Made by a program: the position numbers and the translations under genes. From Marthasterias glacialis (taxonomy: Eukaryota; Echinodermata; Asteroidea; Forcipulatida; Asteriidae): a DNA stretch of 64,000 nucleotides. Below, one piece after another: positions 1 through 11,455 of the stretch; position 1 is the first letter of the stretch; each line of letters begins with the position of its first letter. The notes under the pieces are model-generated. The model saw only the letters and a program-made list of their open reading frames with translations, made no database searches and was not told the DNA's origin. The DNA is taken from contig OU452222.1 in assembly GCA_911728455.2 (NCBI GenBank), forward strand, positions 17,136,686-17,200,685. The letters are read 5' to 3'.

Positions 1-730
1 GGATATCGTGGTGACAAGTGACAAAGTTAAGCCCCCTATAAATTGACCATCTGGTCCTTCGCATCTTTATTCTGATAAGAAAAGCAATTTACTTTGAGAG
101 CAAACTGTTATTCACAAGTTGTTTCGATACAAGTTGTTTCTTTTGTTTGTTTGCTAATGAATCAATTTTCAAATAGTCAAAATGCAGAATGTTCTGAACT
201 AATTGACATACCACGATAATAATATAGATGAGAAACAACACCTCCGTTATAGGATTCTTTCCTCAAATAGACCACGTGACCTGTGATATCACGTATTTAC
301 AACATAAAGAACCACAGAGCCTGGACTTCCTGTTCATACTGCAGGCACAATTGGTACACCGCTCAATGGAAAAGACGACATCCTACATTTAAAAGGACAT
401 CGCGTTAATGTGCAATCAATTTATTTTGTATAAACTTTTGATATGAAAACAAAGCGTTCATCTAAAAAAACTGATGTTATTTTGTACGGTTCTTTATTTT
501 ATGCGGTAAGTTAAAAAACAAAAACAAAAGCAAAACAAACAAACATAAAATAAAAATAAAGAAATAAAATAATATCATAACAACCATTGTAATAGTATGT
601 TGCCTGCCCGGAATACCCTGGAATGAACAAGGTCACTCCTTTTGTACACAAGGTCACATGGTCTATATATGCTAGGTCATTTAAAAAGTTCCTTTAACAT
701 CAGAGATTAAATTATTAATGCATTATCGAG
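1..730. other. AT-rich stretch without recognised gene
   Basis: No long open frame, splice-bounded coding segment or RNA gene is visible. The sequence is AT-rich, with A-rich runs near 510-575. Confidence 0.6.
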
Positions 731-1322
731 TCGTCTCTCTCCCTCTATACTTATTTCTCAGACACAATATTCCAAATAATCTTTGCGTTTAAGAAGATAC
801 ATTCACCCGGGTGAGAGCGTCCTGGCTTTGAAAAGACAGGCATATTTACGCAACCGCACCTTCGGTACAATGAAGCTTATCTTATTACGGTTGAGGCATT
901 CTCCTGCCATTCAACCCAGTGTTACAACAACGAGGCTGGGCAGAAAACGCTGCGGTTCCTGCATATATACTTTACGAAACATATGAACATGTTATGACTT
1001 ATTTTGGAGCAAAGCAAAATTCTAATTGACGGAGCGGGCGTGTGTGTGTGTGGGGGGGGGGGGGGGGGCGGGGGGGGGGGGAGAGGTGATGCGAAATAGG
1101 TGTGTAAAATTAACGCAACGTAACCCCAAATTGGCAATGCCCCTCTCCCAAAGCACCCAGCAAAGACTCTCGCCCCACCCCCGGCAAATGATTCTTTGGC
1201 TTCTCCAACGATTCAACTGCTGGCCTCGATGCGACCTTTTCTGAAACAAAAGCGATATACTGACAAAATTGAAATCCAAACAAAACGACAAATGAAACAA
1301 ACTCAAGTAAGTAAAGTAAATA
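731..1322 (+). repeat. Dispersed repeat, copy A (interrupted by a poly-G tract)
   Basis: This stretch matches 19392-19923 in the same orientation. Shared blocks include the segment around the Cs and As of CAGACACAA near 760, the CACCC(A/G)GCAAAGACTCTCGCC block near 1155, and the closing ACAAAATTGAAATCCAAAC block near 1262. A G-run broken by single C and T bases sits at about 1050-1083, where copy B has a much shorter G-rich stretch. No coding capacity is convincing; the open frames over the G-run give only proline or glycine runs. Confidence 0.75.
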
Positions 1323-1708
1323 AAGGACCCTTGTAAAGAAACCAGTAAATATAACAGACCAAGTCATGAAGCTAACAAAATATAAGTGCCTAGCGCGTGC
1401 ATTTCTGCGCACTTCCGGGCAGGCAAATTACTACTCTGGATAGAATAACGATACCTCTTTACTATAAAAATAAAGAACTGTTTAAATGACAGCTTATCAT
1501 GTTGTGAGACATATTTTCTTCACGTCAAAAGTTGAAACACATTTTACAGTGCAATGTCCTTTTAATGTGGGATTTTTTGTTTTATTCCATTGGGCTCCAG
1601 TGCCTGCAGGAATCCAAGCTGATGAATTCAAGCTGATGTAAACACGTGTGTTAAACATCGTTAACAATTTATGACCGACATGTGTCATCATGTTCGACGA
1701 AAAATGTT
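1323..1708. other. Non-coding stretch
   Basis: AT-rich sequence without a supportable gene. It leads into a cluster of TGTCCGAC-like words that belongs to the fold-back at 1709-1796. Confidence 0.5.
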
Positions 1709-1796
1709 GAACCTTTATGTCCGACCCATTGTGTCCGACAAACCATCATGTCCAACCCACCGACGAACCAACACAATGGGTCGGACATAATGGTTC
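1709..1796. repeat. Fold-back inverted repeat (26-bp arms)
   Basis: The left arm at 1709-1734 and the right arm at 1771-1796 are reverse complements with one mismatch. The arm core is TGTCCGACCCATTGTGT on the left and ACACAATGGGTCGGACA on the right. The 36-bp loop repeats the same vocabulary (TGTCCGACA, TGTCCAACCC), so the motif was also multiplied in direct orientation. It may be a small fold-back element or a MITE end. Confidence 0.8.
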
Positions 1797-1974
1797 TAAA
1801 TTACCGTCGAATAGTAATTACACGTGTCATTAATTTATTGATTCATTTTTAATTTAAAGTCTTTCGACAAATTTTACAATGAATACAGAGGCTGTCAAGG
1901 AAATACAAAAGTATAAAAAAAACTCTCATCAAAAGATGTCTACAACCAGAACCCTGTCAACAATTAAAATGTAA

Positions 1975-2137
1975 TTGGGTGTTCGGACACAAGTCCGAAG
2001 ACCCTCTGTTTTTGTTCGGTTTTTTTTTTTAGGTGTTCGGGCACTCAGCCCGGAACACCTATTGATTTTGTTCGGTTTTTTTTTTTTAGGTGTTCGGGCA
2101 CTCAGCCCGGAACACCTATTGATTTTGTTCGGTTTTT
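1975..2137 (+). repeat. Tandem copies of the 5' subterminal inverted-repeat motif
   Basis: A short unit is repeated in tandem: a T-run, then AGGTGTTCGGGCACTCAGCC running into its own inverted copy GGAACACCT. There is one diverged copy at 1978 and two nearly identical copies at about 2031 and 2089. The same AGGTGTTCGG word opens the element at 2138, and its complement CCGAACACC lies just inside the 3' ends of the downstream elements. Confidence 0.7.
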
Positions 2138-3420
2138 TAGGTGTTCGGCCAGCAGCCGAAAACCTATTGTTATTGTTCTGTTTTTTTTTTTTCTGGGCTT
2201 TCTTAGTCGTCGAAACTTGTCCGCAAATTTTCTCAAAAAGTAAAGCTTGTATGAACTTGAAACTTACCATGTACAAAGATATTAGTGAATGGATGATACC
2301 GAAACTTTTTTGGAATGATGACGTCATTGATGACGTCATTAAGTTAAATAAACCTTAAATAATTCAAAAATTCAATAACTCAAGAACGGCAAATGCTACA
2401 TTCAAAATCTTTGGTGCATATGAAAGGTCTTGTGATGTGAAACAAATTGTATGCACACCGTGACCCCATTTGACCTTCACTTCCGGTCAAAACCGGAAGT
2501 TAAAGTTAAAATTCATGTTATTTGGGGCTCTAGAGCCTAAGTGATTAAAAATATCAACTAACTTTCAATGCATAATATTTTTGTTAGCTCACGAGCATTC
2601 TAAAAATGTAATGTATGACGTCATAGCTACGTCACAACGAAATTGATACACGAGGTCGAAAAAAAAATTATTTTGCTATCTCAAAAACTAAAGCATGTAC
2701 GGACTTGATACTTACTATATACCTAGACCTCAGTGTGTATATGACAAAGCAAAATTTTGGAAATGATGACGTCATCGATGACGTCATTAAATTAAATTGA
2801 AGTTTTATACTCAAATAATCATATCTTAAGAATAATACATGGTACATACATGATCTTTACACCATATGAAAGGTCTTGAAGTACTAAACAAATCTTACAC
2901 AGAGTGTGACCCCATTTGACCTTCACTTCCGGTCGAAACCGGAAGTAGTAGTTTTGTTATGAAAAATCGTTTCTGAATTACGTAAATTTGTATATTAATT
3001 GTATAACTTAATTTTAAAGCCCCTCGACGATTCTACAAATGTTTACAAAGTGTGACCTCATTTGACCTTCACTTCCGGTCGAAACCGGAAGTATAAGTTT
3101 GTACTACAAAAATATGTACCTTATTAATGAAACGTGGTACATTAATAATCGTTACATCAATTTCAAGCTCTCTGACAATTCTAGATACCATGCACAAGGT
3201 GTGACCCCATTTGACCTTTAGTTCCTGTCAAACCGGAAGTTGGAGTTTCATAATTATGACAAACCTTCATGCATAAAGATAAAAAAAGTACAAATAAATA
3301 TTTCGCCCGTCAGCATAGCACAAATAGACAAGAAACGTGCACACAATATTGACCTTAAAATTTTCAATTACGTAATTAAGCCGAACACCGTGAGTTTGTC
3401 CACAAACTCTAAATCTCTAG
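2138..3420 (+). mobile_element. HINE/Helentron-like non-autonomous element, copy A
   Basis: It opens with AGGTGTTCGG and closes with CCGAACACC, then an 8-bp hairpin (GAGTTTGT/ACAAACTC), then CTAG at 3417-3420 followed by T. A subterminal inverted repeat, a 3' hairpin and a CTAG-T end are the marks of Helitron/Helentron-derived elements. The interior holds repeated blocks with paired TGACGTCA palindromes (about 2320 and 2768) and ACTTCCGG...CCGGAAGT palindromes (about 2480, 2925, 3070). There is no Rep/helicase coding. The element recurs almost unchanged 1,289 bp downstream. Confidence 0.55.
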
Positions 3421-4717
3421 TTTTTTTAGGTGTTCGGCCAGCAGCCGAAAACCTATTGTTATTGTTCTGTTTTTTTTTCTTTTTTTTTTTCTGGGCTTTC
3501 TTAGTCGTCGAAACTTGTCCACAAATTTTCTCAAAAAGTTAAGCTTGTATGAACTTGAAACTTACCATGTACACAGATATTAGTGAGTAGATGAAACCGT
3601 GAATTTTTTGGAATGATGACGTCATTGATGACGTCATGACGTTAAATAAACGTTAAATAATTCAAAAAATAATTTAATAACTCAAGAACGGCAAATGCTA
3701 CATTCAAAATATTTAATGCATATGAAAGGTCTTGTGATGTTGGACAAATTGTATGCACACCGTGACCCCATTTGACCTTTACTTCCGGTAGAAACCGGAA
3801 GTTAAAGTTAAAGTTCATGTTATTTGGGGCTCTAAAGCCTAAGTGATTAAAAATATCAACTAACTTTCAATGAATAATATTTTCTTTAGCTCAAGAGAAA
3901 TCTAAAAATGTGATATATGACGTCATAGCTACGTCACAACGAAATTGATACACGAGGTCGAAAAAAAAATTATTTTGCTATCTCAAAAACTAAAGCATGT
4001 ACGGACTTGAAACTTACTACATACTTAGACCACAGTGTGTGTATGACAAAGCAAAATTTTGGGAATGATGACGTCATCGATGACGTCATTACATTAAATT
4101 GAAGTTTTATACTAAAATAATCATATCTTAAGAATAATACATGCTACATACATGATCTTTACACCATATGAAAGGTCTTGAAGTACTAAACAAATCTTAC
4201 ACAGAGTGTGACCCCATTTGACCTTCACTTCCGGTCGAAACCGGAAGTAGTAGTTTTGTTATGAAAAATCGATTCTGAATTACGTAAATTTGTATATTAA
4301 TTGTATAACTTAATTTTAAAGCCCCTCGACGATTCTACAAATATTTACAAAGTGTGACCTCATTTGACCTTCACTTCCGGTTGAAACCGGAAGTATAAGT
4401 TTGTACTACAAAAATATGTACCTTGTTAATGAAACGTGGTACATTAATAATCGTTACATCAATTTAAAGCTCTCTGACAATTCTAGATACCATGCACAAG
4501 GTGTGACCCCATTTGACCTTTAGTTCCTGTCAAACCGGAAGTTGAAGTTTCATATGACAAACCTTCATGAATAAAGATAAAAAAGTACAACTAAATATTT
4601 CGCCCGTCAGCATAGCACAAATAGACAAGAAACGTGCACACAATATTGACCTTAAAATTTTCAATTACGTAATTAAGCCGAACACCGTGAGTTTGTCCAC
4701 AAACTCTAAATCTCTAG
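3421..4717 (+). mobile_element. HINE/Helentron-like element, copy B (tandem duplicate of A)
   Basis: This is the tandem neighbour of copy A at an offset of 1,289 bp, with only scattered substitutions and small indels. It ends in the same hairpin and CTAG (4714-4717). It again carries paired CRE-type palindromes (about 3616 and 4066) and the CCGGAAGT inverted repeats. No coding region. Confidence 0.55.
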
Positions 4718-6280
4718 TTTTTTTTTAATACTTCTTCTTCTTCTTCTCACCGAACGTTGTCCGCTAACAAATGCACACTCCTTAAAGTCACACAAACTTC
4801 AAACTTCACACACAGTTAGAACTTCACTAGGACAGGAAACCGTTTGAGTGACGTCATGATGACGTCATCGGGTGTCGAATTACATTAAATCAAAGTTTAT
4901 TATTTAAAAAAATCATAACTCCTGAAGTACACAATGGATTTTTACAATCTATACATCATCGGAAAGGTCATTCAAAACTGCGTAAACGCTCCACAGACAT
5001 AACCCCAATTTGACCTTGTCTTCCGGTTCAAACCGGAAGTTGAAATTTTTTGAAAATTTCAAAAAATCATATTTTAAGAAGTACTTATCACATGATCACA
5101 AATCTTGCATCAGATTGTAGAGAATTGAGTCTTCTCAAACTTTTGCATTGGAATGACACCATTTTGACCTTTACTTCCGGTTCAAACCGGACGTTTAACG
5201 CAAATCGATTGTCCGTGTGCGTTCAAGCGTGTCCAACATTGCTGTACAAAATCCAATGCCATTATACATGTACACGTGTGTGTGTGTGCCTGGCTGTGTG
5301 ACATCGATGCCCCATTGCTATGCACATTAACCACACGTTGTTCTTAGTCTCTTCTCAAGGTGCATACTCCACGCTTTGTTAGTCTTTAATACAGGGCTTA
5401 TTTAAACATTTAAAAATCAACAAAAAATCAACCGTTTGAGGTATGAACATAATTCTTTCGACAAATGTCAAGGTAAGGGAGGGTCTTTCTTTATGGCACA
5501 ATAAGTGACCTCTGTGACATCCACTTCCGGTCAAACCGGAAGTAGCTTTTTATATAAAATTGCTAAGAGCTAGGAACATGATTCTTTCACCAAATACCAA
5601 GGTTAGGAAAGGTCATTCTCTGTTGCACATTGGGTGACCTCTATGACCTCTATTTCCGTTCAAACCGGAAGTAGCTCCTCATGTAAAAGTGGTTAGAGTT
5701 AGGAACAAGATTATTTCGATAAATATCAAGGTTAGGGAAGGTCTTCATTTGTGAAACGTTAAGTGACCTTTGTGACATATACTTCCGGTCAAACCGGAAG
5801 TAGCTCTTTATTTAAAAATGGTGAGAGCTAGGAACATGATTCTTTCACCACATACCAAGGTTAGGGAGGGTCCTTCTCTGTTGCACATTGGGTGACCTCT
5901 GTGACCTCTACTTAAGATCAAACCGGAAGTAGCTCCTCATTTATGCATGGTAAGAGCTAGGAACATGATTCTTTCACCAAATACCAAGGTTAGGGAAGGC
6001 CCTTCTTTGTCACACATTGCGTGACCTCTCTGAACTCTACTTCCGGTCAAACCGGAAGTACCTCCTCATTTAAAAGTGGTTAGAAATTCCTGTCCAAACC
6101 GGATGTTCAAATTAAATATTCTATTATAAACCTCAATTTAACGTATGTTTTTCTTCATATTTTCTTAAATATAAGTTGGATTAACTTTTAATTTCATTTA
6201 ACTTTTAACACATAAAATATTTTTTATACATCACACTCCGAACACCTAGTTTTTGTGATGCCACAAAAACTCATTTCTAG
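4718..6280 (+). mobile_element. HINE-like element, copy C (1.56-kb tandem unit, first)
   Basis: It begins with a T-run and a TTC microsatellite. A TGACGTCATGATGACGTCAT block lies near 4850. About five tandem repeats of roughly 120 bp follow, each containing TTCTTTCACCAAATACCAAG and a CTTCCGGTCAAACCGGAAGT palindrome. The 3' end carries CCGAACACCTAG, a 9-bp hairpin (GTTTTTGTG/CACAAAAAC) and a terminal CTAG at 6277-6280 followed by T. The open frames inside it occur at the same place in both copies but resemble no protein. Confidence 0.55.
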
Positions 6281-7840
6281 TTTTTTTTAATACTTCTTCT
6301 TCTTCTTCTAACCGAACGTTGTCCGCTAACAAATGCACACTTCTTATAGTCACACAAACTTCAAACTTCACACACAGTTAGAACTTCACTAGGACAGGAA
6401 ACCGTTTGAGTGACGTCATGATGACGTCATCGGGTGTCGAATTACATTAAATCAAAGTTTATTATTTCAAAAAATCATAACTCCTGAAGTACACAATGGA
6501 TTTTTACAATCTATACATCATCGGAAAGGTCATTCAAAACTGCGTAAACGCTCCACAGACATGACCCCAATTTGACCTTGTCTTCCGGTTCAAACCGGAA
6601 GTTGAAAATTTTTGAAAATTTCAAAAAATCATATTTTAAGAAGTACTTATCACATGATCACAAATCTTGCATCAGATTGTAGAGAATTGAGTCTTCTCAA
6701 ACTTTTGCATTGGAGTGACACCATTTTGACCTTTACTTCCGGTTCAAACCGGACGTTTAACGCAAATCGATTGTCCGTGTGCGTTCAAGCGTGTCCAACA
6801 TTGCTGTACAAAATCCAATGCCATTATACATGTACACGTGTGTGTGTGCCTGGCTGTGTGACATCGATGCCCCATTGCTATGCACAATAACAACACGTTG
6901 TTCTTAGTCTCTTCTCAAGGTGCATACTCCACGCTTTGTTAGTCTTTAATACAGGGCTTATTTAAACATTTAAAAATCAACAAAAAATCAACCGTTTGAG
7001 GTATGAACATAATTCTTTCGACAAATGTCAAGGTAAGGGAGGGTCTTTCTTTAAGACACAAAAAGTGACCTCTGTGACATCTACTTCCGGTCAAACCGGA
7101 AGTAGCTTGTTATATAAAATTGCTAAGAGCTAGGAACATGATTCTTTCACCAAATACCAAGGTTAGGAAAGGTCATTCTCTGTTGCACATTGGGTGACCT
7201 CTATGACCTCTATTTCCGTTCAAACCGGAAGTAGCTCCTCATGTAAAAGTGGTTAGAGTTAGGAACAAGATTATTTCGATAAATATCAAGGTTTGGGAAG
7301 GTCTTCATTTGTGAAACGTTAAGTGACCTTTGTGACATCTACTTCCGGTCAAACCGGAAGTAGCTCTTTATTTAAAAATGGTGAAAGCTAGGAACATGAT
7401 TCTTTCACCACATACCAAGGTTAGGGAGGGTCCTTCTCTGTTGCACATTGGGTGACCTCTGTGACCTCTACTTAAGATCAAACCGGAAGTAGCTCTTCAT
7501 TTATGCATGGTAAGAGCTAGGAACATGATTCTTTCACCAAAGTCCAAGGTTAGGGAAGGTCCTTCTTTGTCACACATTGCGTGACCTCTCTGAACTCTAC
7601 TTCCGGTCAAACCGGAAGTACCTCCTCATTTAAAAGTGGTTAGAAATTCCTGTCCAAACCGGATGTTCAAATTAAATATTGTATTATAAACCTCAATTTA
7701 ACGTATGTTTTTCTTCATATTTTCTTAAATATAAGTTGGATTAACTTTTAATTTCATTTAACTTTTAACACATAAAATATTTTTTATACATCACACTCCG
7801 AACACCTAGTTTTTGTGATGCCACAAAAACTCATTTCTAG
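6281..7840 (+). mobile_element. HINE-like element, copy D (1.56-kb tandem unit, second)
   Basis: A near-identical tandem copy of 4718-6280 at an offset of about 1,562 bp, ending in the same hairpin and CTAG (7837-7840). The high similarity over the whole unit indicates recent tandem duplication or rolling-circle insertion in series. Confidence 0.55.
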
Positions 7841-8207
7841 TTTTTACTTCTCCTTCTTCTTCTTCTTCTTCTTCTTCTTATGCCTGAAGATTGTCCGCTA
7901 ACAGAAGCACATTTCCTAAGCTTGTATGAACTTGAAACTTCACACATAGTTAGATACTCATTAGGACACGAAACCGTTTGAGTGACGTCATGATGACGTC
8001 ATCAGGTGTCGAATTACGTTAAATCAAAGTTTATTATTTAAAAAAATCATAACTCCTAAAGTACACAATGGAATTTTACAATCTATACATCATCGGAAAG
8101 GTCTTTAAAAAATAATTATATGTCTCACAGAAATGACCCCAATTTGACCTTGTCTTCCGGTTCAAACCGGAAGTTGAAGCAAAAAATGCTTAAAAAGTCA
8201 CAATTTA
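7841..8207 (+). mobile_element. HINE-like element, 5' fragment E
   Basis: The 5' part of the same family, with an expanded TTC microsatellite (about 7850-7880), the paired TGACGTCA block near 7985 and one CCGGAAGT palindrome near 8165. After this the match stops, so the copy is truncated or interrupted by the sequence at 8208-9479. Confidence 0.5.
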
Positions 8208-9479
8208 ATTTGTGGAGTCAATATGAAACAGAATTTGGACATGGTTTCAGTGTACGAAATAAAATGTAGTTTATGACCTTTGAAAATATAACATTGACAA
8301 CGTCATCAAATGTTACAGTTTGTTACGACGACGAGTTTAAAAATAAGATTTTTTTTTATTTCAAACTTTTTTAAGCAAACTACATGTTGAATTTTTTAGT
8401 AATAGATAACGACTATAAAATCCTAATTGTGAAATTTGAACAAAATTGGCCGTTGCATTAAGAAGTTAAATTAAGGTGAAAAGTGCCGTTTTTAGCGCGA
8501 TCGCCGATAGAGTCTGTACGGTTACCTTACTGTATTGCACCTCGTGCGTCTGCACTATAGGCTTTTACAGCATGCTGTGTTTTACATACACGCAACAAGT
8601 CAGGTCTTGTCACAGTTCATCGAACTTTGCGGTGTGTTGTTAAGTTCTGTGTGTGTGTGTGTGTAATAATGGCGACGCAAAGAAAAACTGTTAAGTGATG
8701 CCAAGTTCAGTGTGGAAATGTTTCCCTTTATGTCATTCTGGTGGCTTAATTGTGACAGGGAGAGGAAGAGGAGACTTTACTGAGACGATCACATGCTCAC
8801 GTGAGTTGTTTGATGTATAATTATGGAGAAAATGCAATTGACAAAATGATCGTCTTTCGTATACCGATCACGTACGTGCTTACGTACGATAGTCACAAGT
8901 GTGCAACAGCGGGGCCAGAGACTCTTTACCCCTGCGAGAGTTGTTGTCGGGATACGCTGAGTAAAACTGTTCAAAAATGAAAATTAAAAAGTAAAGTCAT
9001 CGCTTCTCTAAATGTCCGTGTATTTCTTTAGCCGTGCACACTTGTGTTTGTGATGTTTATCAAAGTGGGGTAGTTTTTATAAAACTTTGGAACTTTTTAA
9101 TACAGATAATGAGCTCAGAATTTGAATCTGTCAAATGTCAGATTGACTGTACAGAATGGGACCGTTAATTTGATATAGCGCCATCAACGTTACAACGTTA
9201 CAACTAGCAATACACACTTTTGTTTATTGACACCGCATAGATGCCGAACAAAACAGAGGGCAGCAAGGGTTAATGTTTTGATAAAAGGCAATATGAATAG
9301 TATTTTGAACACACAACCTGGCGGCAGCCAATTGCACTGCGTGGAAAAGGAACACTTTGTAAAGCACGAAAACATTGTTTTTCCTGGCAGATAAAATCAA
9401 AAAGGTAACTTGTTTTTCCTCCAGGAGTCGACTTACAATAAATGTATGCGGTTCTTTATAGTTCTTAGTGACCTGAGTT
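8208..9479. other. Stretch without recognised gene
   Basis: No family resemblance and no splice-bounded coding segment is seen. It contains a short TG microsatellite near 8650 and otherwise ordinary AT-rich sequence. It splits two blocks of HINE-like sequence and could be an insertion. Confidence 0.45.
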
Positions 9480-10902
9480 GACCTCGCTTCCTGCCCAAAC
9501 CGGAAGTCCCCAAGAAATACATATGATAAAGCTCTTTTTAATTATTTTCATATTAATTTTTATTAAATCAAAGTTTATTATTTCAAAAAATCATAACTCC
9601 TGAAGTACACAATGAATTTTTGCAGTCTATACATCATCTGAAAGGTCATTCAAAAATGCGTAATAGCTTTACATACATGACCCCAATTTGACCTTGTCTT
9701 CCTGTTCAAACCGGAAGTTCAAATATTCAAAAATTCATAATTTAAGATGTTTTTATTATATGATCACAAATCTTACATCAGATTGTAGGTTAGGGAATGT
9801 CCTATGTTGCACATTGCGTGACCTTTGTGACCTCTACTTCCGGAAAAACCGGAAGTAGCTCCTCATTCAAAAGTTGTCAGAGGTAGGAACAATTCTTTCA
9901 CCAAGTACAAAGGTTAAGGAGGATCCTTCTCTGTTGCACATTGCGTGACCTTTGTGACATGTACTTCCGGTCAAACCGGAAGTAGCTCTTTATTATAAAA
10001 TGGTAAGAGCTAGGAACATGATTCTTTCACCAAATACCAAGGTTAGGGAGGATCCTTCTCTGTTACATTGTGTGACCGTTCTGACCTCTACTTCCGGTCA
10101 AACCGGAAGTAGCTCTTTATTTAAAAATGGTTAGAGCTAGGAACATGATTATTTCATGTAATACCAAGGTAGGGGATGACCCTTCTCTGTTGCACTTTGC
10201 GTGACCTCTATGACCTCTACTTCCAGTGAAGCAGAAAGTAGCTCCTCATTAGAATAATGCTAAGTGCTTGGAACATGATTTTTTCTCCATTACCAAGGAT
10301 ATGGAAGACATACTTCCCTTGCACATTGTTTGACCCCTTTGACCTCTACTTCCGGTCGAACCGGAAGTAGCCCCTCATTTAAAAGTAAATAGAAGTAGGA
10401 ACATGATTTTTCCTAGAAATATCAAACTAAGGGAAGGCCTTTCTTTGTGAAACATTCAATGACCTTTGTGACCTCTATTCCGGCCAAACCAGAAGTAGTT
10501 CTTCATTTAAAAATGCTAAGAGCTAGGAACAAGATTCTTTCACCAATTACCAAGGTTAAGGAAGACCCTTCTCTGTTGTACATTGCTTGACCTCTTTGAC
10601 CTCTAATTCCGGTCAAACCGGAAGTAGCTCCTCATTTAAAAATGGTTAGATGTAGGAACAAGATTCTCTCACCCAAAACTAACGTTAGGGGAGGTCCTTC
10701 ATTGTTCTCATTTAAAGGTAAATAAATGTAGGAACATGACTGATGTTCTTGAAGTCCTAATCAGATATTATTTCATAAAGCAATATTTCATGTTTCTACA
10801 TTTATTTTCAAATTATTTTAGTTGTGTTAACTTTATTTACATCAAATAACAACTCTATCCGAACACCCAGTTTTTGTTCTTGGAACAAAAATTCATGTCT
10901 AG
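9480..10902 (+). mobile_element. HINE-like element, diverged copy F
   Basis: It contains many diverged copies of the roughly 120-bp repeat with CTTCCGGTCAAACCGGAAGT palindromes (near 9838, 9964, 10090, 10346, 10608). It ends with CCGAACACCCAG, a hairpin (TTTTTGTTC/GAACAAAAA) and CTAG at 10899-10902 followed by T. More substitutions than in copies A-D suggest an older insertion. The left limit is approximate. Confidence 0.5.
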
Positions 10903-10989
10903 TTAAATTTATTATTCAAATGGATTGGATCACATTTTTTGGGGGGTTAAAATTGTTCAAAGGTAAAAATTGTAAACACCAAAAAATAA

Positions 10990-11455
10990 TTAGAAAAATA
11001 TGTTAGAAGCAAAACACCCCTGTGGCACGAAACTTGTGGCTCGAAAGTTTGTGACAAACTTTCTGACACATACCTTAGAGAGTGAAACGTGTGGCACACA
11101 ATTTGTGGCCCACAAATTGTGGCACTGAACGTGAGGCAGGAACATTTTGGGCCCGACTTTTGTGGCATTGTTTTTGGGGCACGAGCCTTAGGCACGACAC
11201 TTGTGACACAAAACTTGTAGCGACTGTGGCAAGAAACTATTGGTACGACATGTTATGGCACTGTGGGCACGATCTTTAGGCACGAAACTTGTGGCACAAC
11301 CTTATGGCACGAAACGTTTGGCAAGAAACTTTTGTGTCACGAAACTTGTGACGCAAAACTTGTAACACGAAACTTGTGACACGAAACGTCTGGCACAAAA
11401 CTTGGGGCAGAAACTTGTGGCAGCTGTGGCAGGAAACTATTGGCACGAAACTTGT
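10990..11455. repeat. Degenerate satellite, left flank
   Basis: A loose tandem array of a roughly 14-bp word close to GGCACGAAACTTGT, with many variants. It grades into the regular array that starts at 11456. The short minus-strand open frames are by-products of the repeat. Confidence 0.8.

Noticed and set aside
1026..1306. Proline/glycine-rich frames
   Set aside because: They cross the G-run in a dispersed repeat and have no other support.
5050..6890. Paired 83- and 92-codon frames with the same N-terminus
   Set aside because: They sit at the same place in tandem transposon copies C and D; the likeness comes from the element duplication and the peptide resembles nothing.
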